Shown here: in pieces, positions 28,305-37,158 of the stretch
Numbering within the stretch: position 1 is the stretch's first letter
How the letters are laid out: each line of letters starts with the position of its first letter
Source of the DNA: Candidatus Anaerostipes avistercoris
GTDB taxonomy: Bacteria; Bacillota; Clostridia; Lachnospirales; Lachnospiraceae
Length of the DNA stretch: 64,000 bases
NCBI GenBank assembly: GCA_019119895.1
Contig: DWWD01000042.1
Span: forward strand, 62,001 to 126,000
Direction of reading: 5' to 3'
The notes under the pieces: generated by a model
What the model was told of the DNA's origin: nothing
The model's database searches: none
The model's input: only the letters and a program-made list of their open reading frames with translations
Made by a program: the position numbers and the translations under genes

Positions 28305-29348
28305 TTAAGGCCGGTAATTTCCCTGGGAAAATTCCAGCTGATATCCGATGCTTTCAATCCGCCGGCTCAGGCAGCCGATGCACTCAGCGGCTTCTTCTCC
28401 GGTACAGATTTTGTTGTCATAGAGGGCATAGTCTTTACGGACATCTGTCGGTGACAGATTCGGCATCACGACATTTGCTCCTGCAAGGATTCCCTTTTCC
28501 CTGCCGTTGGGATCGATCGTTCCCAGGGCAGTTGTAGATGGAAGCAGCAGATGATGATCCATCAGACGCAGGATGCTGATCAAATAAATGGTAAGCTCCG
28601 CGGTTCCGGACGGAAAATCCCGGAATCTGGTGTCGTGGTGAGGCACGAAAGGACCGATTCCCACCATCTGCGGATGAAGCTCCCTGATAAAGAGAAGATC
28701 ATCAGCAAGATCTTCCAGGGTCTGGCCGGGAGCGCCGACCATGAATCCGGTGCCAATCTGAAATCCGGCCTCTCTCAGGTCATAGAGACACTGAACCCGG
28801 TGTTTTAAGGACATGCTTTCCGGATGAAGTCTTCCGTATAGTACCGGAGATATGGTTTCATGGCGGAGAAGATATCTCCTGCCTCCGGCTGCGTGGAGTC
28901 TCTGGTAGCTTTCCAGGGAACGTTCCCCCAGAGAAAGGGTAATGGCGCAGTCCGGGAACGTGGTGTGGACTGCCTCTACCACAGGAACCATCCGGTCGTC
29001 AGAAAAATAAGGATCCTCACCGCCCTGGAGAACAAAACTCCGGTAGCCCAGATCATAACCGTTCTGACAGGCGTTCAGTATCTGATCCTCAGACAGGCGG
29101 TAGCGGCTGATATTCGGATTGGACGCCTGAATGCCGCAGTAATAGCAGTTGTTTCTGCAGTAATTGGTAAACTCGATCAGGCCTCTCGGAAAAACCTTCT
29201 TTCCGTAGATTTTCTGTGCTTCTTCTCTTGCCAGGTCCGCCAGGCGGCCTGCAGATTCCTCTGTGCGGTTTTTCAGAAGAAAGATGAATTCCTCCCGTTC
29301 CAGGGTCTGATTTTTATATAAAGCGTCAATTATATTCCATAGATTCAT
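28305..29348 (-). CDS. hydE: [FeFe] hydrogenase maturation radical SAM protein HydE
   Basis: A 347-residue radical SAM enzyme with the cluster motif CRNNCYYCGIQ near residue 63 (CX3CX2C) after IEFTNYCRNN, and the SAM-binding LQGGEDPYFSD near 104. HydE contributes to the dithiomethylamine ligand of the [FeFe] hydrogenase H-cluster. The sequence RYRLSEDQILNAC and GTGFMVGAPGQT fit HydE rather than the related BioB or PylB, though PylB-like proteins are close. Start ATG follows AAAGGAG. It stands alone; HydF, HydG and hydrogenase genes are not in the window. Confidence 0.85.
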   Translation of the reverse strand: MNLWNIIDALYKNQTLEREEFIFLLKNRTEESAGRLADLAREEAQKIYGKKVFPRGLIEFTNYCRNNCYYCGIQASNPNISRYRLSEDQILNACQNGYDLGYRSFVLQGGEDPYFSDDRMVPVVEAVHTTFPDCAITLSLGERSLESYQRLHAAGGRRYLLRHETISPVLYGRLHPESMSLKHRVQCLYDLREAGFQIGTGFMVGAPGQTLEDLADDLLFIRELHPQMVGIGPFVPHHDTRFRDFPSGTAELTIYLISILRLMDHHLLLPSTTALGTIDPNGREKGILAGANVVMPNLSPTDVRKDYALYDNKICTGEEAAECIGCLSRRIESIGYQLEFSQGNYRP

Positions 29349-29447
29349 ATTTCATACTCCTTTACTGGGGTATTATAACATATCACTGGGAAAAAGGGGA
29401 GAAAATATGATAGAATGGAAAAAAGAAATAAAAGGAAGGAAAGGAAT

Positions 29448-30080
29448 ATGAGAGAAAATGTAACAATTTTTGATCATCCGCTGATCAAACATAAGATTTC
29501 ACTGATTCGGAGCAAAAACTGTGGGACAAGGGAGTTCCGTACTGTTGTGGGAGAGATTTCCATGCTGATGGGATATGAGGTCATGAGAGATCTGGAGACA
29601 GAAATGGTAGAGATTGAGACACCGATGGAAACCATGAAAGGACCGATGCTGAGGGGAAAGAAACTGGCAATCGTTCCAATCCTGCGCGCAGGACTTGGGA
29701 TGGTGGACGGAATGCTGTCACTGGTTCCGTCAGCAAAAGTAGGACATGTGGGAATGTACCGGGATGAAGAGACTCTTGAACCAAAAGAATATTACTGCAA
29801 ACTGCCGGAAGACATCGACCAGCGTATGGTCATCATTGTGGATCCGATGCTTGCCACAGGAGGATCTGCCGATGCCGCAGTGGACTTTGTCAAAAAACAG
29901 GGAGCCAAACAGATCAAATTCGTATCCATTCTCGCGGCTCCGGAAGGAGTGAAACATCTCTCCGAGGCACACCCGGATATCGAGATTTACTGTGGAGAAG
30001 TTGACAGGGAATTGAATGAGCACGGATACATTCTGCCGGGTCTGGGAGACGCGGGAGACAGGATTTTCGGAACAAAATAG
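29448..30080 (+). CDS. upp: Uracil phosphoribosyltransferase
   Basis: Upp salvages uracil to UMP with PRPP. The 210-residue protein begins [21 protein letters not shown], has [13 protein letters not shown] near residue 76, and the PRPP loop [15 protein letters not shown] near 130. An in-frame ATG at 29415 is weaker; AGGAAAGGAAT just precedes ATG 29448. It lies between divergent hydE and typA. Confidence 0.97.
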   Translation: MRENVTIFDHPLIKHKISLIRSKNCGTREFRTVVGEISMLMGYEVMRDLETEMVEIETPMETMKGPMLRGKKLAIVPILRAGLGMVDGMLSLVPSAKVGHVGMYRDEETLEPKEYYCKLPEDIDQRMVIIVDPMLATGGSADAAVDFVKKQGAKQIKFVSILAAPEGVKHLSEAHPDIEIYCGEVDRELNEHGYILPGLGDAGDRIFGTK

Positions 30081-30176
30081 GAGAAATCTTCGAGGTCCTC
30101 AGACACTTTACTATAAAGCGGCTTTGTGATAGAATAACAAAGTTATTGATTTATCAGCAAAAGGAAGAAGGATAAG

Positions 30177-31997
30177 ATGAAGAGAGAAGACGTAAGGAAT
30201 ATTGCGATCATTGCTCATGTCGATCATGGAAAAACGACACTTGTCGATGAATTATTGAAGCAAAGTGGGGCATTTCGTGAAAATCAGGAAGTGGCCGAGA
30301 GAGTTATGGATTCCAATGATATAGAAAAAGAGAGAGGAATCACGATCCTCTCCAAAAATACAGGTGTTGTTTATGACGGAGTGAAGATCAATATTGTAGA
30401 CACACCGGGACATGCGGACTTCGGCGGAGAAGTAGAGCGCGTCCTTAAAATGGTAAACGGCGTTATTCTGGTCGTGGATGCCTTTGAAGGACCGATGCCT
30501 CAGACGAAGTTTGTCCTGAGAAAAGCATTGGAACTGGATTTATCACTGATCGTCTGCATTAATAAGGTGGATCGTCCGGAGGCAAGACCGGAGGAAGTGG
30601 TAGATGAGACACTGGAACTTCTGATGGAACTGGATGCCGGAGATAAGCAGCTGGACTGTCCGTTTGTATACGCTTCCGCGAAAGAAGGATTCGCGGTTCT
30701 TGATATGGATGATGAGAAGAAGGATATGAAACCACTGTTTGAAACTATCATTGACCATATTGAGGCGCCGGAGGGAGATCCGGAGAAACCATTGCAGGTT
30801 CTGATCAGCACTATTGATTACAATGAATATGTGGGAAGAATCGGAATCGGAAAAGTGGACAACGGTTCTATTGCGGTCAATAAAGAATGTATGGTAGTAA
30901 ACCTTCATGACCCTGACCGGAAAGAAAAAGTCCGGATCACAAAACTCTATGAGTTTGAAGGTCTGAACAAAGTAGATGTAAAGGAAGCCGGGGTGGGATC
31001 CATTGTTGCCATTTCCGGTATTGCGGATCTGACCATCGGGGATACGATCTGCGATCTGGAAAATCCACAGGCGATTCCGTTCCAGAAGATTTCAGAGCCG
31101 ACCATTTCCATGCAGTTTATGGTCAACGACAGCCCGCTGGCAGGACAGGAAGGAAAATATGTCACTTCCAGACATTTAAGAGACCGTCTGTTCCGGGAGC
31201 TGAATACGGATGTCAGTCTCCGGGTGGAAGAAAGTGAGAGCACAGACAGCTTTAAGGTATCCGGAAGAGGAGAACTCCATCTGTCTGTCCTGATTGAAAA
31301 TATGAGAAGGGAAGGATACGAATTTGCGGTCAGCAAGGCCGAAGTCCTTTACCATACCGATGAAAACGGAAAGAAACTGGAGCCGATGGAAATCGCAGTG
31401 GTCGATGTTCCGGAGGAATTTTCAGGAGCCGTCATTGAGAAACTGAGCCAGAGGAAGGGAGAACTCCGCAACATGTCCATGTCAAATGGAGGATACACCC
31501 GGCTGGAATTTTCCATTCCGTCCAGAGGCCTGATCGGCTACCGCGGAGAGTTTATGACGGATACCAAAGGAAATGGAATCCTGAACACGCTGTTTGACGG
31601 ATATGGACCGTACAAGGGAGATATCCAGTACAGAAAACAGGGATCCCTGATCGCCTATGAAGCCGGAGAAACCATTACCTACGGACTTTATAACGCCCAG
31701 GAACGTGGAACTCTGTTTGTTGGACCGGGCGAAAAAGTGTATGGAGGAATGGTCATCGGACAGACCGGCAAGACAGAAGATATCGAAATCAATGTCTGCC
31801 GGACGAAGAAACTTACGAATACGAGGGCTTCAGGCTCTGATGACGCCCTGAAATTATCTCCTCCGAAGATTTTAAGCCTTGAGCAGGCGCTGGAGTTTAT
31901 CGATACGGACGAACTTCTTGAAATCACGCCGAAAAATATCAGAATTCGAAAGAAAATCCTGGATCCTACTTTGAGAAAAAGAGCGAAATTTTCATAA
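30177..31997 (+). CDS. typA: Ribosome-associated GTPase TypA/BipA
   Basis: A 606-residue translation factor GTPase related to EF-G that acts on ribosomes under stress and in assembly. The G1 motif is [15 protein letters not shown] near residue 13, the G2 region RGITILSKN near 54, G3 [16 protein letters not shown] near 73, and G4 NKVD near 127. EF-G-like domains III and V follow, and a BipA-specific C-terminal domain ends the protein. The ATG is preceded by AGGAAGAAGG. Confidence 0.97.
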   Translation: MKREDVRNIAIIAHVDHGKTTLVDELLKQSGAFRENQEVAERVMDSNDIEKERGITILSKNTGVVYDGVKINIVDTPGHADFGGEVERVLKMVNGVILVVDAFEGPMPQTKFVLRKALELDLSLIVCINKVDRPEARPEEVVDETLELLMELDAGDKQLDCPFVYASAKEGFAVLDMDDEKKDMKPLFETIIDHIEAPEGDPEKPLQVLISTIDYNEYVGRIGIGKVDNGSIAVNKECMVVNLHDPDRKEKVRITKLYEFEGLNKVDVKEAGVGSIVAISGIADLTIGDTICDLENPQAIPFQKISEPTISMQFMVNDSPLAGQEGKYVTSRHLRDRLFRELNTDVSLRVEESESTDSFKVSGRGELHLSVLIENMRREGYEFAVSKAEVLYHTDENGKKLEPMEIAVVDVPEEFSGAVIEKLSQRKGELRNMSMSNGGYTRLEFSIPSRGLIGYRGEFMTDTKGNGILNTLFDGYGPYKGDIQYRKQGSLIAYEAGETITYGLYNAQERGTLFVGPGEKVYGGMVIGQTGKTEDIEINVCRTKKLTNTRASGSDDALKLSPPKILSLEQALEFIDTDELLEITPKNIRIRKKILDPTLRKRAKFS

Positions 31998-32014
31998 ATG
32001 TCAGAAAAGGTCAT

Positions 32015-32057
32015 AAAAAGCAGGTGAACTTTGTCGAAGGCTTTTTCTTCTATTTGC
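32015..32057 (+). terminator. Probable terminator after typA
   Basis: AAAAAGC pairs with GCTTTTT over an 18-base loop and is followed by CTTCTATTT, shortly after typA. The stem is short. Confidence 0.5.
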
Positions 32058-32116
32058 GTCAATTTTGGAATAGGCTTTAAAGTATGACAATTGACACAAG
32101 AAGGGAGAAAAAGAGT

Positions 32117-32749
32117 ATGACAGAGCAGGGAATCAATCATAATCAAGTGGAGGTGGCAGGACGGATTCAGTCCGAATTCCAATTCAGCCACGAGATTTTT
32201 GGAGAAGGATTTTATACAGTCAAACTTTTAGTAAACAGACTAAGCGAAGCGACCGATGAGATACCGCTGTTGATATCAGAACGTTTAATGGATGTGACGA
32301 AAGACTACAGAGGCAGACTGGTAAGAGCATGCGGGCAGTTCCGTTCTTACAACAAACATGAGGAAAACAGGAATCATCTGGTGTTGTCTGTGTTTGTCAG
32401 AGACATTGAATTCCTCGAGTCTATGGAAGATGTAAAGCCGAATCATATTGCGCTGGACGGATTCATATGCAAGCAGCCGGTGTACCGGATGACGCCTCTC
32501 GGCCGGGAAATCTGCGATATCTTGCTGGCAGTCAACCGGTCCTACGGAAAATCAGACTACATACCATGTATCTGCTGGGGGCGCAACGCAAGATTTGCCG
32601 GAAATCTGGAGATCGGATCCAGAATTGAACTGATTGGAAGGATTCAGAGCCGGGAATATCAGAAGCGGATCAGCGAAAATGAGATCATAAAACGTACAGC
32701 CTATGAAGTTTCTGTAAATAAATTGGAAATTCATGAAAAGGATGCGTAA
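32117..32749 (+). CDS. Single-stranded DNA-binding-like protein with two OB folds
   Basis: A 210-residue protein related to the SSB family but longer and divergent. The first OB-like unit spans about residues 8-110 (NQVEVAGRIQSEFQFSHEIF, ending with VFVRDIEFLE). The second spans about 118-207: HIALDGFICKQPVYRMTPLG, DIPCICWGRNARFA-like core, IELIGRIQSREYQKR. The second unit keeps the typical SSB order of strands, including the I-P-C-I-C-W-G stretch. There is no acidic C-terminal tail, so it probably does not recruit partners as canonical SSB does. The open frame starts earlier at 32084, but AAGGGAG precedes ATG 32117. Role in replication or repair is inferred. Confidence 0.7.
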   Translation: MTEQGINHNQVEVAGRIQSEFQFSHEIFGEGFYTVKLLVNRLSEATDEIPLLISERLMDVTKDYRGRLVRACGQFRSYNKHEENRNHLVLSVFVRDIEFLESMEDVKPNHIALDGFICKQPVYRMTPLGREICDILLAVNRSYGKSDYIPCICWGRNARFAGNLEIGSRIELIGRIQSREYQKRISENEIIKRTAYEVSVNKLEIHEKDA

Positions 32750-32754
32750 ATAAA

Positions 32755-32784
32755 TTGGATTTCTTGTATTAAAAATGATATAAT
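32755..32784 (+). promoter_or_regulatory. Promoter before the adenosyltransferase gene
   Basis: TTGGAT at 32755-32760, an 18-base spacer, and a perfect TATAAT at 32779-32784. Confidence 0.55.
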
Positions 32785-32824
32785 AAACCAATATTACAAA
32801 AGGAAGATTCTTTGAGGTGATGAG

Positions 32825-33313
32825 ATGAAAGGACGAGTGGAAGTTTACTGCGGCCAGGGGAAAGGCAAGACCTCCTGCGCCATAGGACACTGCATTAAAG
32901 CTGCGGGCCAGGCAAAGCAAGTCATTATAGTTCAGTTCCTGAAAGGAAAAGACACAGAGGAGATCGATTTTATCCGACGGCTGGAACCGGAAGTACAGCT
33001 GTTCCGCTTTGAAAAATATGAGAAGCAGTATAAGGATCTCAGTGAGGAAGAGAAAAAGGAACAGGACCATTATATTTTTAATGGGCTGAAGTACGCACGG
33101 AAAGTAATCGATACCCGGCAGTGCGATTTTCTGGTTCTGGATGAAGTGCTGGGTCTGATGGACCTGGGAATCATAGAACCGGAGAACCTGATCGAGCTGC
33201 TGCAGGAACGCGGCGAGGATCTGGATGTCATCATGACGGGAAGGGATCTTCCGAAAGAACTGATCGATTACGTAGATGCCGTTTACTGTATCGAAACAAT
33301 AAAAGAATCTTAA
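32825..33313 (+). CDS. Cob(I)alamin adenosyltransferase, CobA/BtuR family
   Basis: A 162-residue P-loop protein of the CobA/CobO/BtuR type, which adenosylates cob(I)alamin or corrinoid precursors with ATP. The Walker A motif VYCGQGKGKTSCAIG is at residues 7-21, the KQVIIVQFLKGK strand near 32, and the Walker B-like FLVLDEVLGLMDLGII near 100. It begins after a TGAGGTGATGAG ribosome binding site. A CobD/HisC-type aminotransferase lies at 57990-59075, but no other cobalamin genes are nearby. Confidence 0.9.
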   Translation: MKGRVEVYCGQGKGKTSCAIGHCIKAAGQAKQVIIVQFLKGKDTEEIDFIRRLEPEVQLFRFEKYEKQYKDLSEEEKKEQDHYIFNGLKYARKVIDTRQCDFLVLDEVLGLMDLGIIEPENLIELLQERGEDLDVIMTGRDLPKELIDYVDAVYCIETIKES

Positions 33314-33353
33314 AGCATACAGCATTTACATAAGATGATAGGAGGATGAAAGC

Positions 33354-34238
33354 ATGTCAATATTTACAGGTGCAGGTGTGGCAATGATCACACCATTTAA
33401 AGAGGACTTATCCGTAGATTATGACCAGCTGGAAAAATTTATCGATTTCCAGATTGATAATGGAACAGACAGTATCATTATCTGCGGAACAACAGGAGAA
33501 GCGTCTACCATGAGCCATGACGAACAGATTGAGGTAATTGGGGCATGTGTTTCTCATGTAAATAAAAGGGTGCCGGTCATCGCCGGTGCAGGAGCCAACT
33601 GTACAGATGAGGCTCTTTCCCTCGGAAAGAGAGCCCAGGGAGTGGGAGCGGACGGACTTCTGGTGGTAACTCCGTATTACAACAAAGCGACACAGGGCGG
33701 ACTGAAAGAATATTATACAACGATCGCGGCTGCAGTGGATATTCCGATCATCATGTATAATGTTCCGGGACGTACAGGAACCAATATCCAGCCAAAGACA
33801 GCGGCAGAGATCGCAGGAACCGCAGAAAATGTCGTTGCGATCAAAGAAGCCAGCGGAGATCTGTCTCAGGTTGCAGACGTGGCTTATGAAAGTCAGGGAG
33901 ATCTGGATATTTATTCCGGAAATGACGATCAGGTGCTTCCTGTATTATCACTGGGAGGAAAAGGAGTCATCTCCGTATTATCCAATGTAGCGCCTCAGGA
34001 AACACATGATATGGTGGCAAAATTCATGGCAGGAGATACGAAGGGAGCCCTGGATATCCAGATGAAATATCTGGAAGTCATCCATAAATTATTCTGTGAA
34101 GTGAACCCGATCCCTGTAAAACGTGCAGTTGCAGAAATGGGATACTGCAGAGATCTGCTGAGGAGACCTTTGACAGAGATGGAAGAAGGCAATGCACAGC
34201 AGTTGATAAAAGCAATGAAAGAAACAGGAATTCTCTAA
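33354..34238 (+). CDS. dapA: 4-hydroxy-tetrahydrodipicolinate synthase
   Basis: DapA condenses pyruvate and aspartate semialdehyde, the first committed step to DAP and lysine. The 294-residue TIM-barrel protein has the Thr pair in CGTTGEAST near residue 44, the Tyr in VVTPYYNKATQGG near 133, and the Schiff-base lysine in VAIKEASGDLS near 162. AGGAGG precedes the ATG. dapB follows after a 15-base gap, forming a dapAB operon. Confidence 0.97.
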   Translation: MSIFTGAGVAMITPFKEDLSVDYDQLEKFIDFQIDNGTDSIIICGTTGEASTMSHDEQIEVIGACVSHVNKRVPVIAGAGANCTDEALSLGKRAQGVGADGLLVVTPYYNKATQGGLKEYYTTIAAAVDIPIIMYNVPGRTGTNIQPKTAAEIAGTAENVVAIKEASGDLSQVADVAYESQGDLDIYSGNDDQVLPVLSLGGKGVISVLSNVAPQETHDMVAKFMAGDTKGALDIQMKYLEVIHKLFCEVNPIPVKRAVAEMGYCRDLLRRPLTEMEEGNAQQLIKAMKETGIL

Positions 34239-34253
34239 GAGGAGTTGCAAAAG

Positions 34254-35009
34254 ATGACAAAAATAATGATGCATGGCTGCAATGGAGTCATGGGACAGGT
34301 AATAACAAAGATTGTAGAAGAGACAGATGACGCAGTGATGGCTGCGGGAGTAGACCGCCAGGATGACGGACATAATGACTATCCGGTTTACAAAAATCTG
34401 TCTGACTGCAGAGAAGATGTGGATGTAATCATTGATTTCTCAGCGGCGCCGGCGGTAGACGGACTTCTGGAGTATGCAGCGGAGAAAAAGATTCCGGTTG
34501 TGCTCTGTACTACAGGACTCAGTGACGAGCAGCTTGAGAAAGTAGAAGAAACCAGCAGGAAGACAGCGGTGCTCCGCTCAGCGAATATGTCTCTCGGAAT
34601 CAATACATTGTTCAAATTATTGAAATCCATGACAAAACTTCTGGCGGACGCCGGCTTTGATATTGAAATCGTAGAGAAGCATCACAGAAGAAAACTGGAT
34701 GCTCCGTCCGGTACGGCGCTGGCTCTGGCAGAGGCAGTCAATGAGCCGCTGGACAACGAATATGAATTCGTATTTGACCGCAGCCAGAGAAGAGAGCAGC
34801 GTCCGAAGAAAGAAATCGGAATTTCAGCTGTAAGAGGAGGAACCATCGTGGGAGAACATGAGGTCATCTTCGCAGGTCAGGACGAAGTGATCGAGTTAAA
34901 GCATACTGCTTATTCAAGAGCTGTTTTCGCCAAAGGAGCAGTGAGTGCGGCATTATATCTGGCAGGAAAACCAGCCGGTATGTACGATATGAGCGATGTG
35001 ATCGGATAA
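34254..35009 (+). CDS. dapB: 4-hydroxy-tetrahydrodipicolinate reductase
   Basis: DapB reduces the DapA product to tetrahydrodipicolinate with NAD(P)H. The 251-residue protein has the dinucleotide motif IMMHGCNGVMGQV at residues 4-16, a CTTGLSDEQL segment near 85, and the catalytic motif EKHHRRKLDAPSGTA near 143. The frame is open from TTG 34245, but AGAGGAG and spacing favour ATG 34254. Its product feeds DapL, whose gene is at 4433-5647. Confidence 0.96.
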   Translation: MTKIMMHGCNGVMGQVITKIVEETDDAVMAAGVDRQDDGHNDYPVYKNLSDCREDVDVIIDFSAAPAVDGLLEYAAEKKIPVVLCTTGLSDEQLEKVEETSRKTAVLRSANMSLGINTLFKLLKSMTKLLADAGFDIEIVEKHHRRKLDAPSGTALALAEAVNEPLDNEYEFVFDRSQRREQRPKKEIGISAVRGGTIVGEHEVIFAGQDEVIELKHTAYSRAVFAKGAVSAALYLAGKPAGMYDMSDVIG

Positions 35010-35034
35010 TAATGAAAGAATATAAAGCAAACGG

Positions 35035-35081
35035 GAATCTCAGGCCGGGCAGAGTATCTGCCGCTGAGATTCTTTCTTTTG
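35035..35081 (+). terminator. Intrinsic terminator after dapB
   Basis: GAATCTCAG and CTGAGATTC form a perfect 9-bp stem with inner GC pairs, followed by TTTCTTTT. Confidence 0.85.
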
Positions 35082-35141
35082 CTCAGAAAAATATGGTTTG
35101 GTACAAAAGTATCTGTTAATTTATTCACAAAATTTCTGAGA

Positions 35142-35161
35142 AAATGTAATTGTATACATTT
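35142..35161. promoter_or_regulatory. Palindrome upstream of the SorC-type regulator
   Basis: AAATGTA and TACATTT, separated by 6 bases, about 40 bases before the predicted -35. A candidate operator, possibly for autoregulation. Confidence 0.35.
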
Positions 35162-35200
35162 CAAAACAATTCACTTCGACAAATGTTCAGCGAATTTGCG

Positions 35201-35228
35201 TTGGTATCCCCGACAGATTTGATAGAAT
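35201..35228 (+). promoter_or_regulatory. Promoter of the SorC-type regulator
   Basis: TTGGTA at 35201-35206, a 16-base spacer, and TAGAAT at 35223-35228. Confidence 0.45.
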
Positions 35229-35280
35229 AAATGCATGGAAATTCAAAAGAGGAATTTTAATCAATAGAAAGGAGCCCCAG

Positions 35281-36249
35281 ATGAAGAAGATCGTAGACGA
35301 CTGGCGCCTGATCTACAAAGTATGCAGTCTGTATTATGAAGATGGAATGAAACAGCAGGAAATCAGTGATTATCTTGGAATTTCCAGGGCGACCATATCC
35401 AGAATGCTTCAAAGAGGAAAGGAAGGCGGGATCGTTAAGGTAGAGGTAATCAATCCGGTACAATTTTCTTATGGAAAACTGGAAAAAGCTCTGGAAAGAA
35501 AGTATGGACTGAAAGATGTGATCGTAGTGGAAAGCAGTTCGCTGGATACGAATACGGAATCTATCTCAAAATTGTATGAGAGGGCTGCGCTGTATCTGTC
35601 GCAGTTTTTTAAAGACGGCGACCATATCGGCGTATCCATGGGAATGACGCTGCATAATGTGGCGAAAACCAAAAGAGCATTCCCGAAAGATAATCATTAT
35701 ATGTTCGTGCCGATCATCGGCGGAATCAGTCCGACCACAGTCAATAATGTAGATGTACAGAGTAATCAGATCGCCCGGGAATATGCTGAAAAATTTGGCG
35801 GAACCTATACGCAGTTTTTAGCCCCGGCGCTGTTTTCAGAAAAAAGGGTAAAAGATTATTTCCTGAAAGAAAAGACAGTGAATTTTATCTTCGATGATTT
35901 TCAGAAACTGGATGTTCTTGTAATGGGAATCGGAGCGACATCTACCTGCACAGATTCTACCATGATTCAGGGCGGTTATATTACCAGTGAAGAAACGAAA
36001 GCTCTGGTAGAAAATGGAGTGGCAGGAAACGTAGCGCTGCAGTTTTTTGACGAAAACGGGGATACGGGAAAATTCAGGGCATTTAATGAAAGAGTTGCCG
36101 GAATGTCTCCGGATATGATCAAAAGAGTGAGAAGCAGAATCGGGATCGGCGGCGGAGAGGAGCGCGCAAAAGCAATCAAAGGCGCGATCAAAGGAGGCTT
36201 TATCAATATTCTGATCACAAATAATGCCTGTGCCGAGAAATTGCTGTAG
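35281..36249 (+). CDS. SorC/DeoR-type sugar-binding transcriptional regulator
   Basis: A 322-residue regulator with an N-terminal helix-turn-helix (LYYEDGMKQQEISDYLGISRATISRML, positions about 17-43 in part) and a large C-terminal sugar-phosphate-binding domain. The domain has HIGVSMGMTLHNVAK near residue 118, VPIIGGISPT near 143, and a C-terminal RIGIGGGEERAKAIKGAIKG near 284. Such regulators respond to phosphorylated sugars and control adjacent catabolic operons. No sugar operon is present here, but a remnant of another SorC C-terminus and of a triosephosphate isomerase gene lie directly downstream. The ligand is not known. Confidence 0.88.
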   Translation: MKKIVDDWRLIYKVCSLYYEDGMKQQEISDYLGISRATISRMLQRGKEGGIVKVEVINPVQFSYGKLEKALERKYGLKDVIVVESSSLDTNTESISKLYERAALYLSQFFKDGDHIGVSMGMTLHNVAKTKRAFPKDNHYMFVPIIGGISPTTVNNVDVQSNQIAREYAEKFGGTYTQFLAPALFSEKRVKDYFLKEKTVNFIFDDFQKLDVLVMGIGATSTCTDSTMIQGGYITSEETKALVENGVAGNVALQFFDENGDTGKFRAFNERVAGMSPDMIKRVRSRIGIGGGEERAKAIKGAIKGGFINILITNNACAEKLL

Positions 36250-36262
36250 ACATGGAAAAAAG

Positions 36263-36309
36263 AAAACTAATTGAGAAAAAACATGATTTCGGTTAGTTTT
36301 TCTTTTTTG
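36263..36309 (+). terminator. Intrinsic terminator after the SorC-type regulator
   Basis: AAAACTAA and TTAGTTTT around 22 bases, then TTCTTTTTT. Confidence 0.75.
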
Positions 36310-36410
36310 AACAAAATTACTGTAAATATTTTCTAAAAATAGAAAAATAAAGAAATAAATGGCGGAATAAAAAGAACCCTGCCGTCAGGATTCTTTTAAT
36401 GCATGGCGGT

Positions 36411-36572
36411 TTACACAATATCGGAGGTTTCAGCCAGGAGAGATAAGGCGGTTTCTTTGTTTGTGAAAAATGCATTGATCAGGTGAAGAGACAAAACAGC
36501 ATGAATGATTTCTGCTTTGTAAACTCCATCAGCAATGCCGATGGACAAACGTGAGTTGCCGGCAGCCTGCAT
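36411..36572 (-). pseudogene. C-terminal remnant of a SorC-type regulator
   Basis: The minus strand reads 53 codons from ATG 36572 to TAA 36411. The segment SRLSIGIADGVYKAEIIHAV, then HLINAFFTNKETALSLL, matches the last part of SorC-family proteins and aligns with RIGIGGGEERAKAIKGAIKG and FINILITNNACAEKLL at the end of the intact regulator just upstream. All DNA-binding and most ligand-binding parts are missing. No ribosome binding site supports the ATG. It is read as a decayed gene end whose 5' part was deleted. Confidence 0.7.
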
Positions 36573-36858
36573 GGATCCTGATATTGTCCTGGCAGAGCCG
36601 ACGGATCTGATCGGAACAGGGCAGGTGGCAGATGATTCCTATACAACAGAGACAGTAAAAGCGCTGAATGAGGTGAATCCAAATGTATTGGTGATGATCG
36701 CATCAGGCGTCAGCACGGCTGAAGATTGTTATAATGTTGTAAAACTTGGCGCAGATGGAACGGGAGCCACTTCCGGAATTCTGAATGCGCCGTCGCCGGC
36801 AGAGCGGGTCAGAGAAATGGCCGAGGCAATCGTAAAGGCTAAAAATGAAAAACAGTAA
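36571..36858 (+). pseudogene. C-terminal remnant of a triosephosphate isomerase-like gene
   Basis: Ninety-five codons resembling the last third of a divergent triosephosphate isomerase: the catalytic-Glu loop region PDIVLAEPTDLIGTGQVADD, VLVMIASGVSTAEDCYNVV, and the phosphate-binding GADGTGATSGIL near the end. The N-terminal two thirds, with the catalytic Lys and His, are absent. The open frame extends upstream to ATG 36535, but that part overlaps the opposite-strand SorC remnant and looks unrelated. A good terminator follows at 36893-36936, presumably that of the original operon. Confidence 0.75.
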
Positions 36859-36892
36859 ACTGCCGGGTTAAAACAGATACATCATACTTTTT

Positions 36893-36936
36893 GGGAGCAG
36901 AGTGTCGTATATCGTTGCGGCTGCCTGCTCCTTTTA
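36893..36936 (+). terminator. Terminator after the isomerase remnant
   Basis: GGAGCAG and CTGCTCC arms around about 24 bases, followed by TTTTAG. Confidence 0.6.
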
Positions 36937-36983
36937 GTGTACTCCTTAATCGTACCGCGGCGGAGTAGAAGATTCTGAAAATT

Positions 36984-37041
36984 AACATAGGTAAATGACA
37001 AAATTTGATGATTTGGGTATAATTAAAAAATATCCTATGTT
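36984..37041. promoter_or_regulatory. Promoter enclosed by inverted repeats
   Basis: ATGACA at 36995-37000, 17 bases, and a perfect TATAAT at 37018-37023 form a strong + promoter. It is flanked by AACATAGG (36984-36991) and CCTATGTT (37034-37041), with an outer pair GATTCTGA (36971-36978) and TCAGAATC (37066-37073). The arms may be regulator half-sites or inversion sites. Confidence 0.55.
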
Positions 37042-37158
37042 TTGCTGAAATATGTGGGTTAAGAGTCAGAATCGAAAATGATAAAATAAATTTTGTTGAA
37101 TTTTCTGTAAATTTTGACGCTTTATCAGAAAAGCAGATGAATATGATAAAATGGGGGG

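Noticed and set aside
28143-28305. Small protein gene encoded by repeat copy 2
   Set aside because: One frame is open, but there is no supported start and the other copies do not preserve the frame end to end.
36535-36570. First 12 codons of the plus-strand frame before the isomerase remnant
   Set aside because: They overlap the antisense SorC remnant and do not resemble isomerase sequence, so they are excluded from that feature.
36479-36703. 74-codon minus-strand open frame in the scar region
   Set aside because: It is in a different frame from the SorC remnant and antisense to the isomerase remnant; no family resemblance.
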